From Haliotis asinina (taxonomy: Eukaryota > Mollusca > Gastropoda > Lepetellida > Haliotidae), in contig NC_090287.1 in NCBI RefSeq assembly GCF_037392515.1, forward strand, positions 7,423,501 to 7,487,500: a stretch of 64,000 bases of DNA. Reading direction: 5' to 3'. Of the stretch, positions 1 through 10,700 are shown one piece after another; the stretch's first letter is position 1; each line of letters begins with the position of its first letter. The notes below the pieces were generated by a model. The model was not told the origin of the DNA. It saw only the letters and a list, made by a program, of their open reading frames with translations, and did not search any database. The translations under genes and the position numbers were made by a program.

Positions 1-841
1 AAATATGACATACATAAATGTGCTACTTCCGATGTTTCAAAAAGGATAATTAAAACACCATGTCGTGTCTAAGTTGTATTACTAATCACACTCAACATTC
101 AACAAAACGGTTCATGAGAACAAACAAACCGGAAAACATTATATCATATTATACCCTTGCAATGTACCGCCGTGATATTGCTTGAATATTGCTAAAAGCG
201 GCGTAAAACCAAACTCACTCCTTGCCATATAAGGACAGATACAAATTTCTTATAAGCTGCTGATTTTACCTTTTACATTTCTTACACAACAGATTTTTTA
301 CTTTTCCTGATATTTTGTTCGTTGCTTTGTCCAGACTGGTGCGAAGGGTTGGGTAGGAATGTCCGACATAAATGGTCGGTCCAGCCCGAATTGACATTGT
401 TTCCGTGTCTCACAAAAAGACCCTGATTAACCTTGAATTTAAAGCTTCAACTGGGTTTGACAATGACAGATTATGAGGGAAGGGATCAGATCGCTAGAGA
501 GAAACTGTCAACAGGGAAAGCTTGTCTATTTTAGTCCCCGTTTGAAACAAAGCGTCACACATCCCCCCGACGCCGGGAACCCGGTAATGAAAGGTAGATG
601 CCTTGACGAGGACAGGGACGGACTGATGCCTAGTTGCCTCACGTCCCCGCCCCTAGGCGGCTAAATATTGACTCAAACTCGCTTCGGGCCGTAGTTAGTC
701 GTCCAGTCAGAACATTTGTTGATGGATTTGAACCGGCAGAGATGAGCGTGGCTGCACCTCTGTGGAAAGACCTACAAAAGGCTCAGGACAAGACCTCAGA
801 GAGGGAGGGGCTGTCCATTGTCGTAATTTGCACTTCACTTT
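1..841. other. Upstream sequence, no gene recognised
   Basis: Apart from a SINE 3' end near 158-221, this stretch holds two short open frames (63 and 80 codons at 473-664 and 634-876) without recognisable domains. The second runs into the minisatellite. The part around 550-660 is locally GC-rich. I see no evidence that either frame is coding. Confidence 0.5.
158..221 (+). mobile_element. SINE family B, 3' end fragment
   Basis: The copy carries 'gatattgcttgaatattgct', then 'aaaagcggcgtaaaacc' and 'aaactcactc'. This is the conserved tail of family B without the tRNA-like head. Confidence 0.7.
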
Positions 842-2312
842 TGACTGGCGCAGTCGTAACATATAGTCTACGATAGACTGATGACGTAATCTATACTTTA
901 CTATAGACTGATGGCAGTGGTAACATATACTCTACTGTAGAGTCGGGGTAGTGTTAGGTTATACTTCATTATAGACTGATGGCAATGGTAACATATACTC
1001 TACTGTAGACTCGGGACAGTATTAGGTTATACTTTATTATAGAGTAACGACAATGGTAACATATAGTCTACTGTAGACTCGAGACATTATTAGGTTATAC
1101 TTCATTATAGAGTAACGAAAATGGTAACATATAGTCTACTGTAGACTCGAGACAGTATTAGGTTATACTTCATTATAGAGTAACGAAAATGGTAACATAT
1201 AGTCTACTGTAGACTCGAGACAGTATTAGGTTATACTTCATTATAGAGTAACGAAAATGGTAACATATACTCTACTGTAGACTCGAGACATTATTAGGTT
1301 ATACTTCATTATAGAGTAACGACAATGGTAACATATAGTCTACTGTAGACTCGAGACAGCATTAGGTTATACTTCATTATAGAGTAACGAAAATGGTAAC
1401 ATATAGTCTACTGTAGACTCGAGACAGTATTAGGTTATACTTCATTATAGAGTAACGAAAATGGTAACATATAGTCTACTGTAGACTCGAGACAGTATTA
1501 GGTTATACTTCATTATAGAGTAACGAAAATGGTAACATATAGTCTACTGTAGACTCGAGACATTATTAGGTTATACTTCATTATAGAGTAACGACAATGG
1601 TAACATATAGTCTACTGTAGACTCGAGACATTATTAGGTTATACTTCATTATAGAGTAACGAAAATGGTAACATATAGTCTACTGTAGACTCGAGACAGT
1701 ATTAGGTTATACTTCATTATAGAGTAACGAAAATGGTAACATATAGTCTACTGTAGACTCGAGACAGTATTAGGTTATACTTCATTATAGAGTAACGAAA
1801 ATGGTAACATATACTCTACTGTAGACTCGAGACATTATTAGGTTATACTTCATTATAGAGTAACGACAATGGTAACATATAGTCTACTGTAGACTCGAGA
1901 CAGTATTAGGTTATACTTCATTATAGAGTAACGAAAATGGTAACATATAGTCTACTGTAGACTCGAGACAGCATTAGGTTATACTTCATTATAGAGTAAC
2001 GACAATGGTAACATATACTCTACTGTAGACTCGAGACATTATTAGGTTATACTTCATTATAGAGTAACGACAATGGTAACATATACTCTACTGTAGACTC
2101 GAGACAGTATTAGGTTATACTTCATTATAGAGTAACGAAAATGGTAACATATACTTTACTGTAGACTGGGGGGCAGTATTAGGTTATACTTCATTATAGA
2201 GTAACGACAATGGTAACATATAGTCTACTGTAGACTGGGGGCAGTGTTAGGTTATACTTCATTATAGAGTAACGACAATGGTAACTTACACTCTATACTT
2301 TAGACTGGCGGA
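842..2312. repeat. 68-bp minisatellite, about 21 copies
   Basis: Spacing is regular: the word 'taacatatagtctact' recurs every 68 bp (for example 1057, 1125), with edge units more diverged. Each core unit carries AGTCTACTGTAGACT, a perfect 7+1+7 palindrome, directly followed by CGAG, then 'ttaggttatacttcattata'. Variation between units is mostly at fixed positions (agtct/actct, gaaaat/gacaat, cagtat/cattat). The array ends about 2.3 kb before exon 1. Confidence 0.95.
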
Positions 2313-3093
2313 AGTTGCAACTTTTATCAGTCTCCAAAACTGTTTCACAGGAGATATCGCTTGTGTGAGATCAAACGATAGAATTCAATTCATTACATAA
2401 GTGTAGGTCATCGGCCCATAACTACAAAAGTTGCATTGTGGCAAAACATGGTGTGTACAGTATAGACTGATAATATTAACATCTTAGATACATTGCATGA
2501 TAAATAAAGCTAGCTAAGTTATTCATAAGATTGCAATCTAATGATGACGTGATGAGTTTGAATTTGGCTTTACTTGGGTTAAAACAAAAGGCTCTTAGGA
2601 GATTTGGTACAATGTCCCGACAATGCTATGACGTCTTAAGAACATAATGACGTCTTAATGCTATGGGATCGCTGCACTGCAAGTCTAATGGTAGTACAGT
2701 GTTGTGAGCTGTACATTTTTTATTGAAAACTAATGAAGATTATATTTTATGATAAACAGAATTTCACCCTCGAAACTAGAATTAGCCAGTCAGCGATTCA
2801 AGCGCCAATACATATCAAAGTTTATGGAAGGTACCGGGATGAGATAGTCATGGGGTCGAATCACAAATCATGGTTATGCTTCTGATTCCGCCGCTCAAGA
2901 CAAACATGGTAACAAATGGCGCCATGATAATAATGTGTAAAACTTTCGTATATGCACCAAAACACGTTATTTTCTTACTAACTTGCTTCCACATTTCGTG
3001 GCAAATGATTGATTTTGTGAATTTCTTGCACTGTAATTCACGCGGCGTCTGGCAATATTAGAGCTACACAAAGCCAGACAGACTGTAAATATT

Positions 3094-3232
3094 AGCGTGG
3101 ATCAACCAAACCAGTGACTGATAACCCGAGCAAAGATCGGTAGGATGACATGCAATCGACCAAGCCTATGCACCCGGACGACCCCCGTGCCTCTTTTGAC
3201 CAGTACTGATTGATGGGTAATTACCTGCATTA
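3094..3232 (-). mobile_element. SINE family A, old diverged copy
   Basis: On the + strand, words such as 'ccagtgactgataac', 'gagcaaagatcggtagga' and 'tgacatgcaatcgacc' follow the middle of family A in reverse orientation. No tail and no target duplication are visible. Confidence 0.4.
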
Positions 3233-3299
3233 CCCCGACTACAACGAGCTGAAAAATCTTAAGAAACCCTAATGTGATATACTACTATGTAAACAGCTA

Positions 3300-3449
3300 C
3301 AATGGATGAGTTAAGTGCTACGATGATTTTAGCAACATTTCAGCTGGGAACGCCAGAATTAGGCTTCTCACAAAGTGCCTTTTGGGGAATTGAACCCGGA
3401 TCATCGGCGTGACGAGCGAAGTGGCCTTAACCACTAGGCTACCCCATTG
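3300..3449 (-). mobile_element. SINE family B, near full length
   Basis: The reverse complement shows the tRNA-like head: an A-box-like 'tagcctagtggttaaggc', then 'cgctcgtcacgccga', then the B-box-like 'ccgggttcaattcccc'. A degenerate tail follows. Polymerase III promoter boxes are still legible. Confidence 0.75.
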
Positions 3450-4198
3450 CCCTTGCTACTATGAAATGCTTTGAAAGTATGTAACACAAGACTGTTTACC
3501 TGAAAAAACAAACAAACAAAACTTGAACTTCTTGTGAGTTGTGTATTTTGACAGAAGAAATTTAGTTTAGACTCGTGAATATTTGGGGGAATATTTTTAT
3601 GAAACTTTGTGCTCAGTCTTCACCAAAAAGAAAGTCCCCAAACATTTACGATCCTTAACTTTTTGGGGTTCTCTATACTTCGAAGAGATACGATTTGACA
3701 AATACAACGTGTGTCTAATTTATGGAACGACAAAGTTATATAGGTAACACTAACAGTGTGCAAGCTACATTAAACCTCAGAGGGGCATTTGTTCAGAAAA
3801 TAGCGCAGGACGTCACCAAGTATTACATATATACTTGTAAATTATACGATCCACCAGTCCGACCAGTTTTATTATATTTCTCCCATTAATTAATTCCCCC
3901 TCATCTCAAATCCAACCCCTACAAATTCATCCTTTGACCACGCCCACCTGTCTTAGCATGTGGCACGCGTGCCTCATTCTGACTCTGCCTGTCTTTCATT
4001 CTGAATAACGTTTGTACTACATAGCCTAGTCACTGGAATGTGACCTATCTACCTTACTAACAAAAAATAATCAATAAAACGAACGAAACATGAAAACTAA
4101 ATGGCCGCGGTCTCGACAATGCCGGCAAATTTCCTTCAGGTGTTGCTTTCTCCAAACCTCGTCGGCAGACTAGTGAAGGGACAAGGTGGTCAGCCGTC

Positions 4199-4206
4199 TA
4201 TATTTA
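4199..4206 (+). promoter_or_regulatory. Candidate TATA-like element
   Basis: TATATTTA lies about 390 bp upstream of the ATG in a region less AT-rich than the introns. If used, transcription would begin near 4230 and leave a 5' UTR of about 360 nt. The support is sequence only, and an untested upstream non-coding exon is equally possible. Confidence 0.25.
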
Positions 4207-4241
4207 GGACAAACTTCACCTATATGCTTGGGTAGTGAGCT

Positions 4242-4559
4242 ATGACAAACGGCCGCATACCACAGCAAGTCCACCTTTGCTTAAACTGTCAGCTCTGTTC
4301 GTCAGTAGTGCAGCGAAGCACGATAGTGCTTGTGCCTGAACACCTTAACTAGACACGGACTCGAAGACTTGAGGATACCAGATAAGTGACAGGACAAATT
4401 GAAACACTCTGATGTCAGCATAACGTACATTCATAGTTCGGACAGTAAATAGTTACAACGCGATTTACCTGGATTTTACCTGCGACGCGAGGATACACTG
4501 ATAGCGTTCGTCCCTCTCGGAGCCCACAGATGGTCCTTTTAGCTCTGCCTGTCATCTAG
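4242..4559 (+). promoter_or_regulatory. Putative 5' UTR with upstream ORFs
   Basis: Between the TATA-like element and the main start there are at least two upstream ORFs that close before it: ATG 4242 to TAG 4352 (36 codons) and ATG 4530 to TAG 4559 (9 codons). A very short ATG-TCA-GCA-TAA lies near 4412. If this stretch is in the mRNA they would be expected to lower translation of the main frame. Confidence 0.3.
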
Positions 4560-4590
4560 ACAGTGGACAGGCCCGCGTAAATTGACAATT

Positions 4591-4780
4591 ATGCTTCATC
4601 TCAAGATGCTGTCGTGGAAATTGTGTATCATTGTGCTATTGTTTGAGTATTGCTCCTGTCAGAATGCATGTGAGCAGCCGAATGTTGCAGGAATTGTTGT
4701 CGGGAGTGTCTTTGGGACACTGGCCGTTGTAGCTCTAATTCTTGGAGTTGTAGCGTTCTTGCTGTGGAGACGAAACAAAG
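4591..4780 (+). CDS. Exon 1: signal peptide and transmembrane helix
   Basis: This exon encodes residues 1-63 plus one base of codon 64. Residues 6-24 (MLSWKLCIIVLLFEYCSC) form a signal peptide with a basic n-region and hydrophobic core; cleavage is plausible before QNACEQPN. Residues 32-59 (starting VAGIVVGS, ending FLLW) form a hydrophobic helix with small-residue GxxxG-like spacing, followed by RRNK as a cytosolic stop-transfer. The ATG at 4591 has A at -3. The ATG at 4606 is a good alternative and would still keep the signal peptide. The donor AAAG|GTGAG at 4781 is close to consensus. Reading through the donor gives only a short unsupported tail. Confidence 0.8.
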
Positions 4781-7700
4781 GTGAGATATTCAAAAAGTTA
4801 TTTATGCTTCCTTTATCTCACCTGTAAGGGTGATTAATTTTCACACCTGACATGTGTTTGATAACTGCCAGTGTAGTCTGCTTCACGCTGATTGATCTAT
4901 GCTAAAATAGGTTTAATTTCAGTCCTTCATTATGCCATCAGTCTCCGAAAGGTGTAAGTTTGTAAACAATTATTACATTTAACATATGTCCAGCTATATA
5001 TTCTACTATAAATGACCAGGTGAACATGATACATAGCATCTCAATATATAGTAAAGATTAGTTTTCACATAAAGTTATCCCATAAGTTGAAAGGATAAAA
5101 TACATTTCATCAATAAGATCCTTATTGGCAAATAGTTTGTGTTTTGGAGCTCATGGTTTTCCTTACTTGCGAACACATCCCTTTCTATTACAACCTGAAA
5201 GAGCATAATTCATTCACACTCATCATGGTCTCAACAAATATCTTCACTGGCCTCTTTATGCAATGCAGTGCCATGTAAGAATGTTGAATCTATTGGTATA
5301 GTCAGAGTCATATTGAAGTTGACAATTAAAATCTAAATAAGAAAGTGACGCCAGCAAGGCAGAGATTGAGATATTTTATCAGGTAAACAAACAGGTGTAT
5401 TGATCCAAGTAAGCTACCATAACATGAATGGTTCTTAACAGGTGAAAATACATTCCAGTATCATAAAGTAGGGGGACAATCATTGCATTTGCAATAGTAA
5501 GACATGGAAACATTTCTGAGCATTTGTCAATGTAAAGTTGATACATGCCTAAACCTATACTACTCAAAAGAAGTTAGAGTTACCAGATTTTTATACTGTA
5601 CTGTATATATAGTATGAAATAAGAATGAAAAAAAACACAGGACTATTTAATTGTAATATTTAGCATTAATATTGTTGAAGAATGAAAACCACATTTGGTC
5701 ATGATTGTTTTTAACACTGGCTTCTCCATGTTACTCTAACACAATAATTAAATTGTGTAAGATAATTGTTCATACAAATAGTATCTGTAAAAGACACCAT
5801 GTGGTTCCTTTCCTATATTTTTTTATTCACTTTTACTTTTTACAGTAAACATGACAACAGAATATTTTCAAAGATTTAAAGTTCTGAATTCCTTTATTGT
5901 TTAGTTTTGTATTTTAAGCCAGTGTTTTCCTTGCAAACACTATAAGACTGGATGTGTAACTTTTACAAATAGACATAAAGCATCATGTAGTTGATGATTT
6001 TGATTCTCTGTTCTACATCAACTGGATGAACTATACTACTCAACATATGACAGGGATTATAAGGTATGTTACTCTGTAAGGCATACAAACACTTTTTCAC
6101 CATATGTTGGTATTTTTAATTAAACTTTGTCTCGAAGTAAGGGTTGCTGATCGATTCCTGCTTATTCCTTATTTAGTCCTCATTATCCAGTTTTGTCAAA
6201 CATCAGATAACTTCAAGTTCAACACAACAGCACTGTATGCTTGATATATTATAAGAATCTTTCATATGATGTAAATATATCAAATATCCCTATCAAGAAT
6301 TGGGTAGTACATATTAAAACATATGTAAGCTTTCTACACCAGTTTTCATCCCCATATGTTTTGAAAACTGAATCAAAGGTTGGTTCAAGATATTTGTTAC
6401 TTCCAGGGCGTAAAGTTTATTTTACTTGTTTAATAATAATCCAGTTATCTACTTTATATTTCTTACATCTATACTTATCTATTTTGTGAGAAGACATTTG
6501 TGTATACATAAAAGCAAATATATAATAAAGTAGCCTTAAAATCTGTGACAGCAGCATCCAATTAATAATTGGATCTGGGACAAACCATCCAGTGATTAAC
6601 ATCAGTCATATAACATGCATGATCCAAGTCAGCCAGTCTGACCACACAATGCCATTAGTTGCCTTGTTGAAGAAACTAGGTTGCTGAAGGCCAAATTTAA
6701 CCTGAATCCTCACAGCTTCAGCTCTGTAGGGATGTAGGCAAGGTGGCTCAAGCATTTGCTCGTCTTCAGATGGCCTGAGTTGATTTCCCACATGGGTACA
6801 ATGTGTGAAGACCATTTCAAGAATTCCTGCTGTAATATTGCTGGAATGAGGCTGAAACACAACTCACTATCAAAATGTGTAGAAATGTATACAAGTTCTC
6901 TTTCTGTAATATATACCAATAGAAACACATAAGGGAACTCTTGAAGTACAAGTGTTCTTTTATTTATTTCCAGAATTTCACTCACAGTGCAATACATACC
7001 TTGAAAAGAATAAAGGAACTCTTGTATTTTCATGTGTTCCCTTATTTGTTTCCATGACAATATATTTGTTGGTGCTGCATTTGGCTCTCTTAGACAACAT
7101 GATCTAAATATATGTGAATTTATACTTTCTGAGGAATTTGAGGTAGCTGAGTAACAAAATCAGTATATATTTTGCTTTTAGTCAGTTTATTAAAGCTGAC
7201 ATACCTGCCTTGGTAGACACAAGGTCTAAGGTGCCATCACTTACTGTGCAGGGTTATTTCCCTTTATTTTTAATACAGTGAATCTGTGTTCAACATACAT
7301 TATATGGTAGTTCTAGTTCTATTAGTGCAGAAATTCTGCAGACTATGAAACTGTGGTGATGTGCCAGATGAGTAATGTCAAGTATGGCACCAAATCTATA
7401 CAAAAGAGAACCTAAAACCTGAATCATATTTACCAGCAAACATTAATGTTAAATACAAAGTTATCGGTGCTTTAAAAAATTAAGTATTAATCATACAAAT
7501 ATTTCTATTCATGGTTTGAAAACATTGTTTTTTCTTTATTTCCAAAGAACCTAAAGTGCTCTCAATTCTATAGATGTCATTGTTGCTGAAGAAAAATAAC
7601 CATTAGAAATTGTAATTTCAAACATAACTTGCAGTTTTATATTTTTTGCTGATGAAACATATATTTATATGTATTACACTGTCATTGTTTTTTGCTGTTT

Positions 7701-10700
7701 CCACCACCCATGAAGGTCTGGGGTAGAATAGGCCTTCAGCAACCCAGGATGTCATAAAAGCCCTTGTCGTAAGACACATGGCTGACACGTGTTATCGGTT
7801 CCCAGCTGGACAGATCAATGCTCCTTCTGTTGATCTCAGGATTGTCTGGCCCAGACTTGATTATTTACAGACTGCCACCATATAGCTGGAATATTGCTGA
7901 ATGTGGCATAAAACTAAACTCACTCACTCACTTGCAATTTCCTCAAAGGAAATATAGGATTATTACATGTCTATTCAGGAGTATTACTACATGTCTCTGT
8001 CTATTCAGGAACATTACTACATGTCTGTCTATTCAGGAACATTACTACATGTCTCTGTCTATTCAGGAACGTTACTCCATGTCTCTGTCTATTCAGGAAC
8101 ATTACTACATGTCTCTGTCTATTCAGAAACATTACTCCATGTCTCTGTCTATTCAGAAACATTACTCCATGTCTCTGTCTATTCAGGAGCATTACTACAT
8201 GTCTCTGTCTATTCAGAAACATTACTACATGTCTCTGTCTATTCAGCAACATTACTACATGTCTCTGTCTATTCAGGAGCATTACTACATGTCTCTGTCT
8301 ATTCAGGAGCATTACTACATGTCTCTGTCTATTCAGCAACATTACTACATGTCTCTGTCTATTCAGGAGCATTACTACATGTCTCTGTCTATTCAGGAGC
8401 ATTACTACATGTCTCTGTCTATTCAGGAACATTACTACATGTCTCTGTCTATTCAGAAACATTACTCCATGTCTCTGTCTATTCAGCAACATTACTACAT
8501 GTCTCTGTCTATTCAGGAGCATTACTACATGTCTCTGTCTATTCAGGAGCATTACTACATGCCTCTGTCTATTCAGGAACGTTACTCCATGTCTCTGTCT
8601 ATTCAGGAACATTACTACATGTCTCTGTCTATTCAGAAACATTACTCCATGTCTCTGTCTATTCAGAAACATTACTCCATGTCTCTGTCTATTCAGGAGC
8701 ATTACTACATGTCTCTGTCTATTCAGCAACATTACTACATGTCTCTGTCTATTCAGGAGCATTACTACATGTCTCTGTCTATTCAGGAACATTACTACAT
8801 GTCTCTGTCTATTCAGGAGCATTACTACATGTCTCTGTCTATTCAGGAGCATTACTACATGTCTCTGTCTATTCAGGAGCATTACTACATGTCTCTGTCT
8901 ATTCAGGAGCATTACTACATGTCTCTGTCTATTCAGGAGCATTACTACATGTCTCTGTCTATCTACAACATTACTCCATGTCTCTGTCTATTCAGGAGCA
9001 TTACTACATGTCTCTGTCTATTCAGGAGCATTACTACATGTCTCTGTCTATTCAGGAGCATTACTACATGTCTCTGTCTATTCAGGAGCATTACTACATG
9101 TCTCTGTCTATTCAGGAGCATTACTACATGTCTCTGTCTATTCAGGAACATTACTACATGTCTCTGTCTATTCAGAAACATTACTCCATGTCTCTGTCTA
9201 TTCAGCAACATTACTACATGTCTCTGTCTATTCAGGAGCATTACTACATGTCTCTGTCTATTCAGGAGCATTACTACATGCCTCTGTCTATTCAGGAACA
9301 TTACTACATGTCTGTCTATTCAGGAACATTACCACATGTCTCTGTCTATTCAGGAACGTTACTACATGTCTCTGTCTATTCAGGAATGTTACTACATGTC
9401 TCTGTCTATTCAGGAATGTTACTACATGTCTCTGTCTATTCAGGAACATTACTACATGTCTGTCTATTCAGGAACATTACTACATGTCTCTGTCTATTCA
9501 GGAACGTTACTACATGTCTCTGTCTATTCAGGAACATTACTACATGTCTGTCTATTCAGGAACATTACTACATGTCTCTGTCTATTCAGGAACGTTACTA
9601 CATGTCTCTGTCTATTCAGGAACATTACTACATGTCTGTCTATTCAGGAATGTTACTACATGTCTCTGTATATTCAGGAATGTTACTACATGTCTCTGTC
9701 TATTCAGGAGCATTACTACATGTCTCTGTCTATTCAGAAACATTACTACATGTCTCTGTCTATTCAGCAACATTACTACATGTCTCTGTCTATTCAGGAG
9801 CATTACTACATGTCTCTGTCTATTCAGGAGCATTACTACATGTCTCTGTCTATTCAGGAGCATTACTACATGTCTCTGTCTATTCAGGAGCATTACTACA
9901 TGTCTCTGTCTATTCAGGAACATTACTACATGTCTCTGTCTATTCAGAAACATTACTCCATGTCTCTGTCTATTCAGCAACATTACTACATGTCTCTGTC
10001 TATTCAGGAGCATTACTACATGTCTCTGTCTATTCAGGAGCATTACTACATGCCTCTGTCTATTCAGGAACATTACTCCATGTCTCTGTCTATTCAGGAG
10101 CATTACTACATGTGTCTGTCTATTCAAGAACATTACATGTCTCTGTCTATTCAGGAACATTACTACATGTCTCTGTCTATTCAGGAATGTTACTACATGT
10201 CTCTGTCTATTCAGGAATGTTACTACATGTCTCTGTCTATTCAGGAATGTTACTACATGTCTCTGTCTATTCAGGAATGTTACTACATGTCTGTGTCTAT
10301 TCAGCAACATTACTACATGTCTCTGTCTATTCAGGAACATTACTCCATGTCTCTGTCTATTCAGGAACATTACTCCATGTCTCTGTCTATTCAGGAGCAT
10401 TACTACATGTGTCTGTCTATTCAAGAACATTACATGTCTCTGTCTATTCAGGAACATTACTACATGTCTCTGTCTATTCAGGAATGTTACTACATGTCTC
10501 TGTCTATTCAGGAACGTTACTACATGTCTGTCTATTCAGGAACGTTACTACATGTCTCTGTCTATTCAGGAAATCTTTTTCACTGCAGTCCATTGAATAT
10601 TTCACAACAAACTATAGATATGTATCTGCTTGAATTATTATCCTTGAAAACTTTAAGTTGTAGTCATCAGCTAAATCATTGTTGTCCATTTGATTGTTCA

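Larger units (their letters stand above)
2313..4198. other. Upstream sequence between minisatellite and promoter
   Basis: This stretch has no supported gene. It contains two old SINE copies (3094-3232 and 3300-3449) and otherwise unique AT-rich sequence. The 63-codon frame at 2870-3061 shows nothing recognisable. Confidence 0.5.

Noticed and set aside
4582..4590. Start of the first exon's frame nine bases earlier at TTG
   Set aside because: TTG is not a usual animal start; the in-frame ATG at 4591 has A at -3 and precedes a normal signal peptide.
7960..10571. CRISPR-like regular repeats
   Set aside because: There are no unique spacers between repeats; units are head to tail, and the window is animal DNA with spliced exons.
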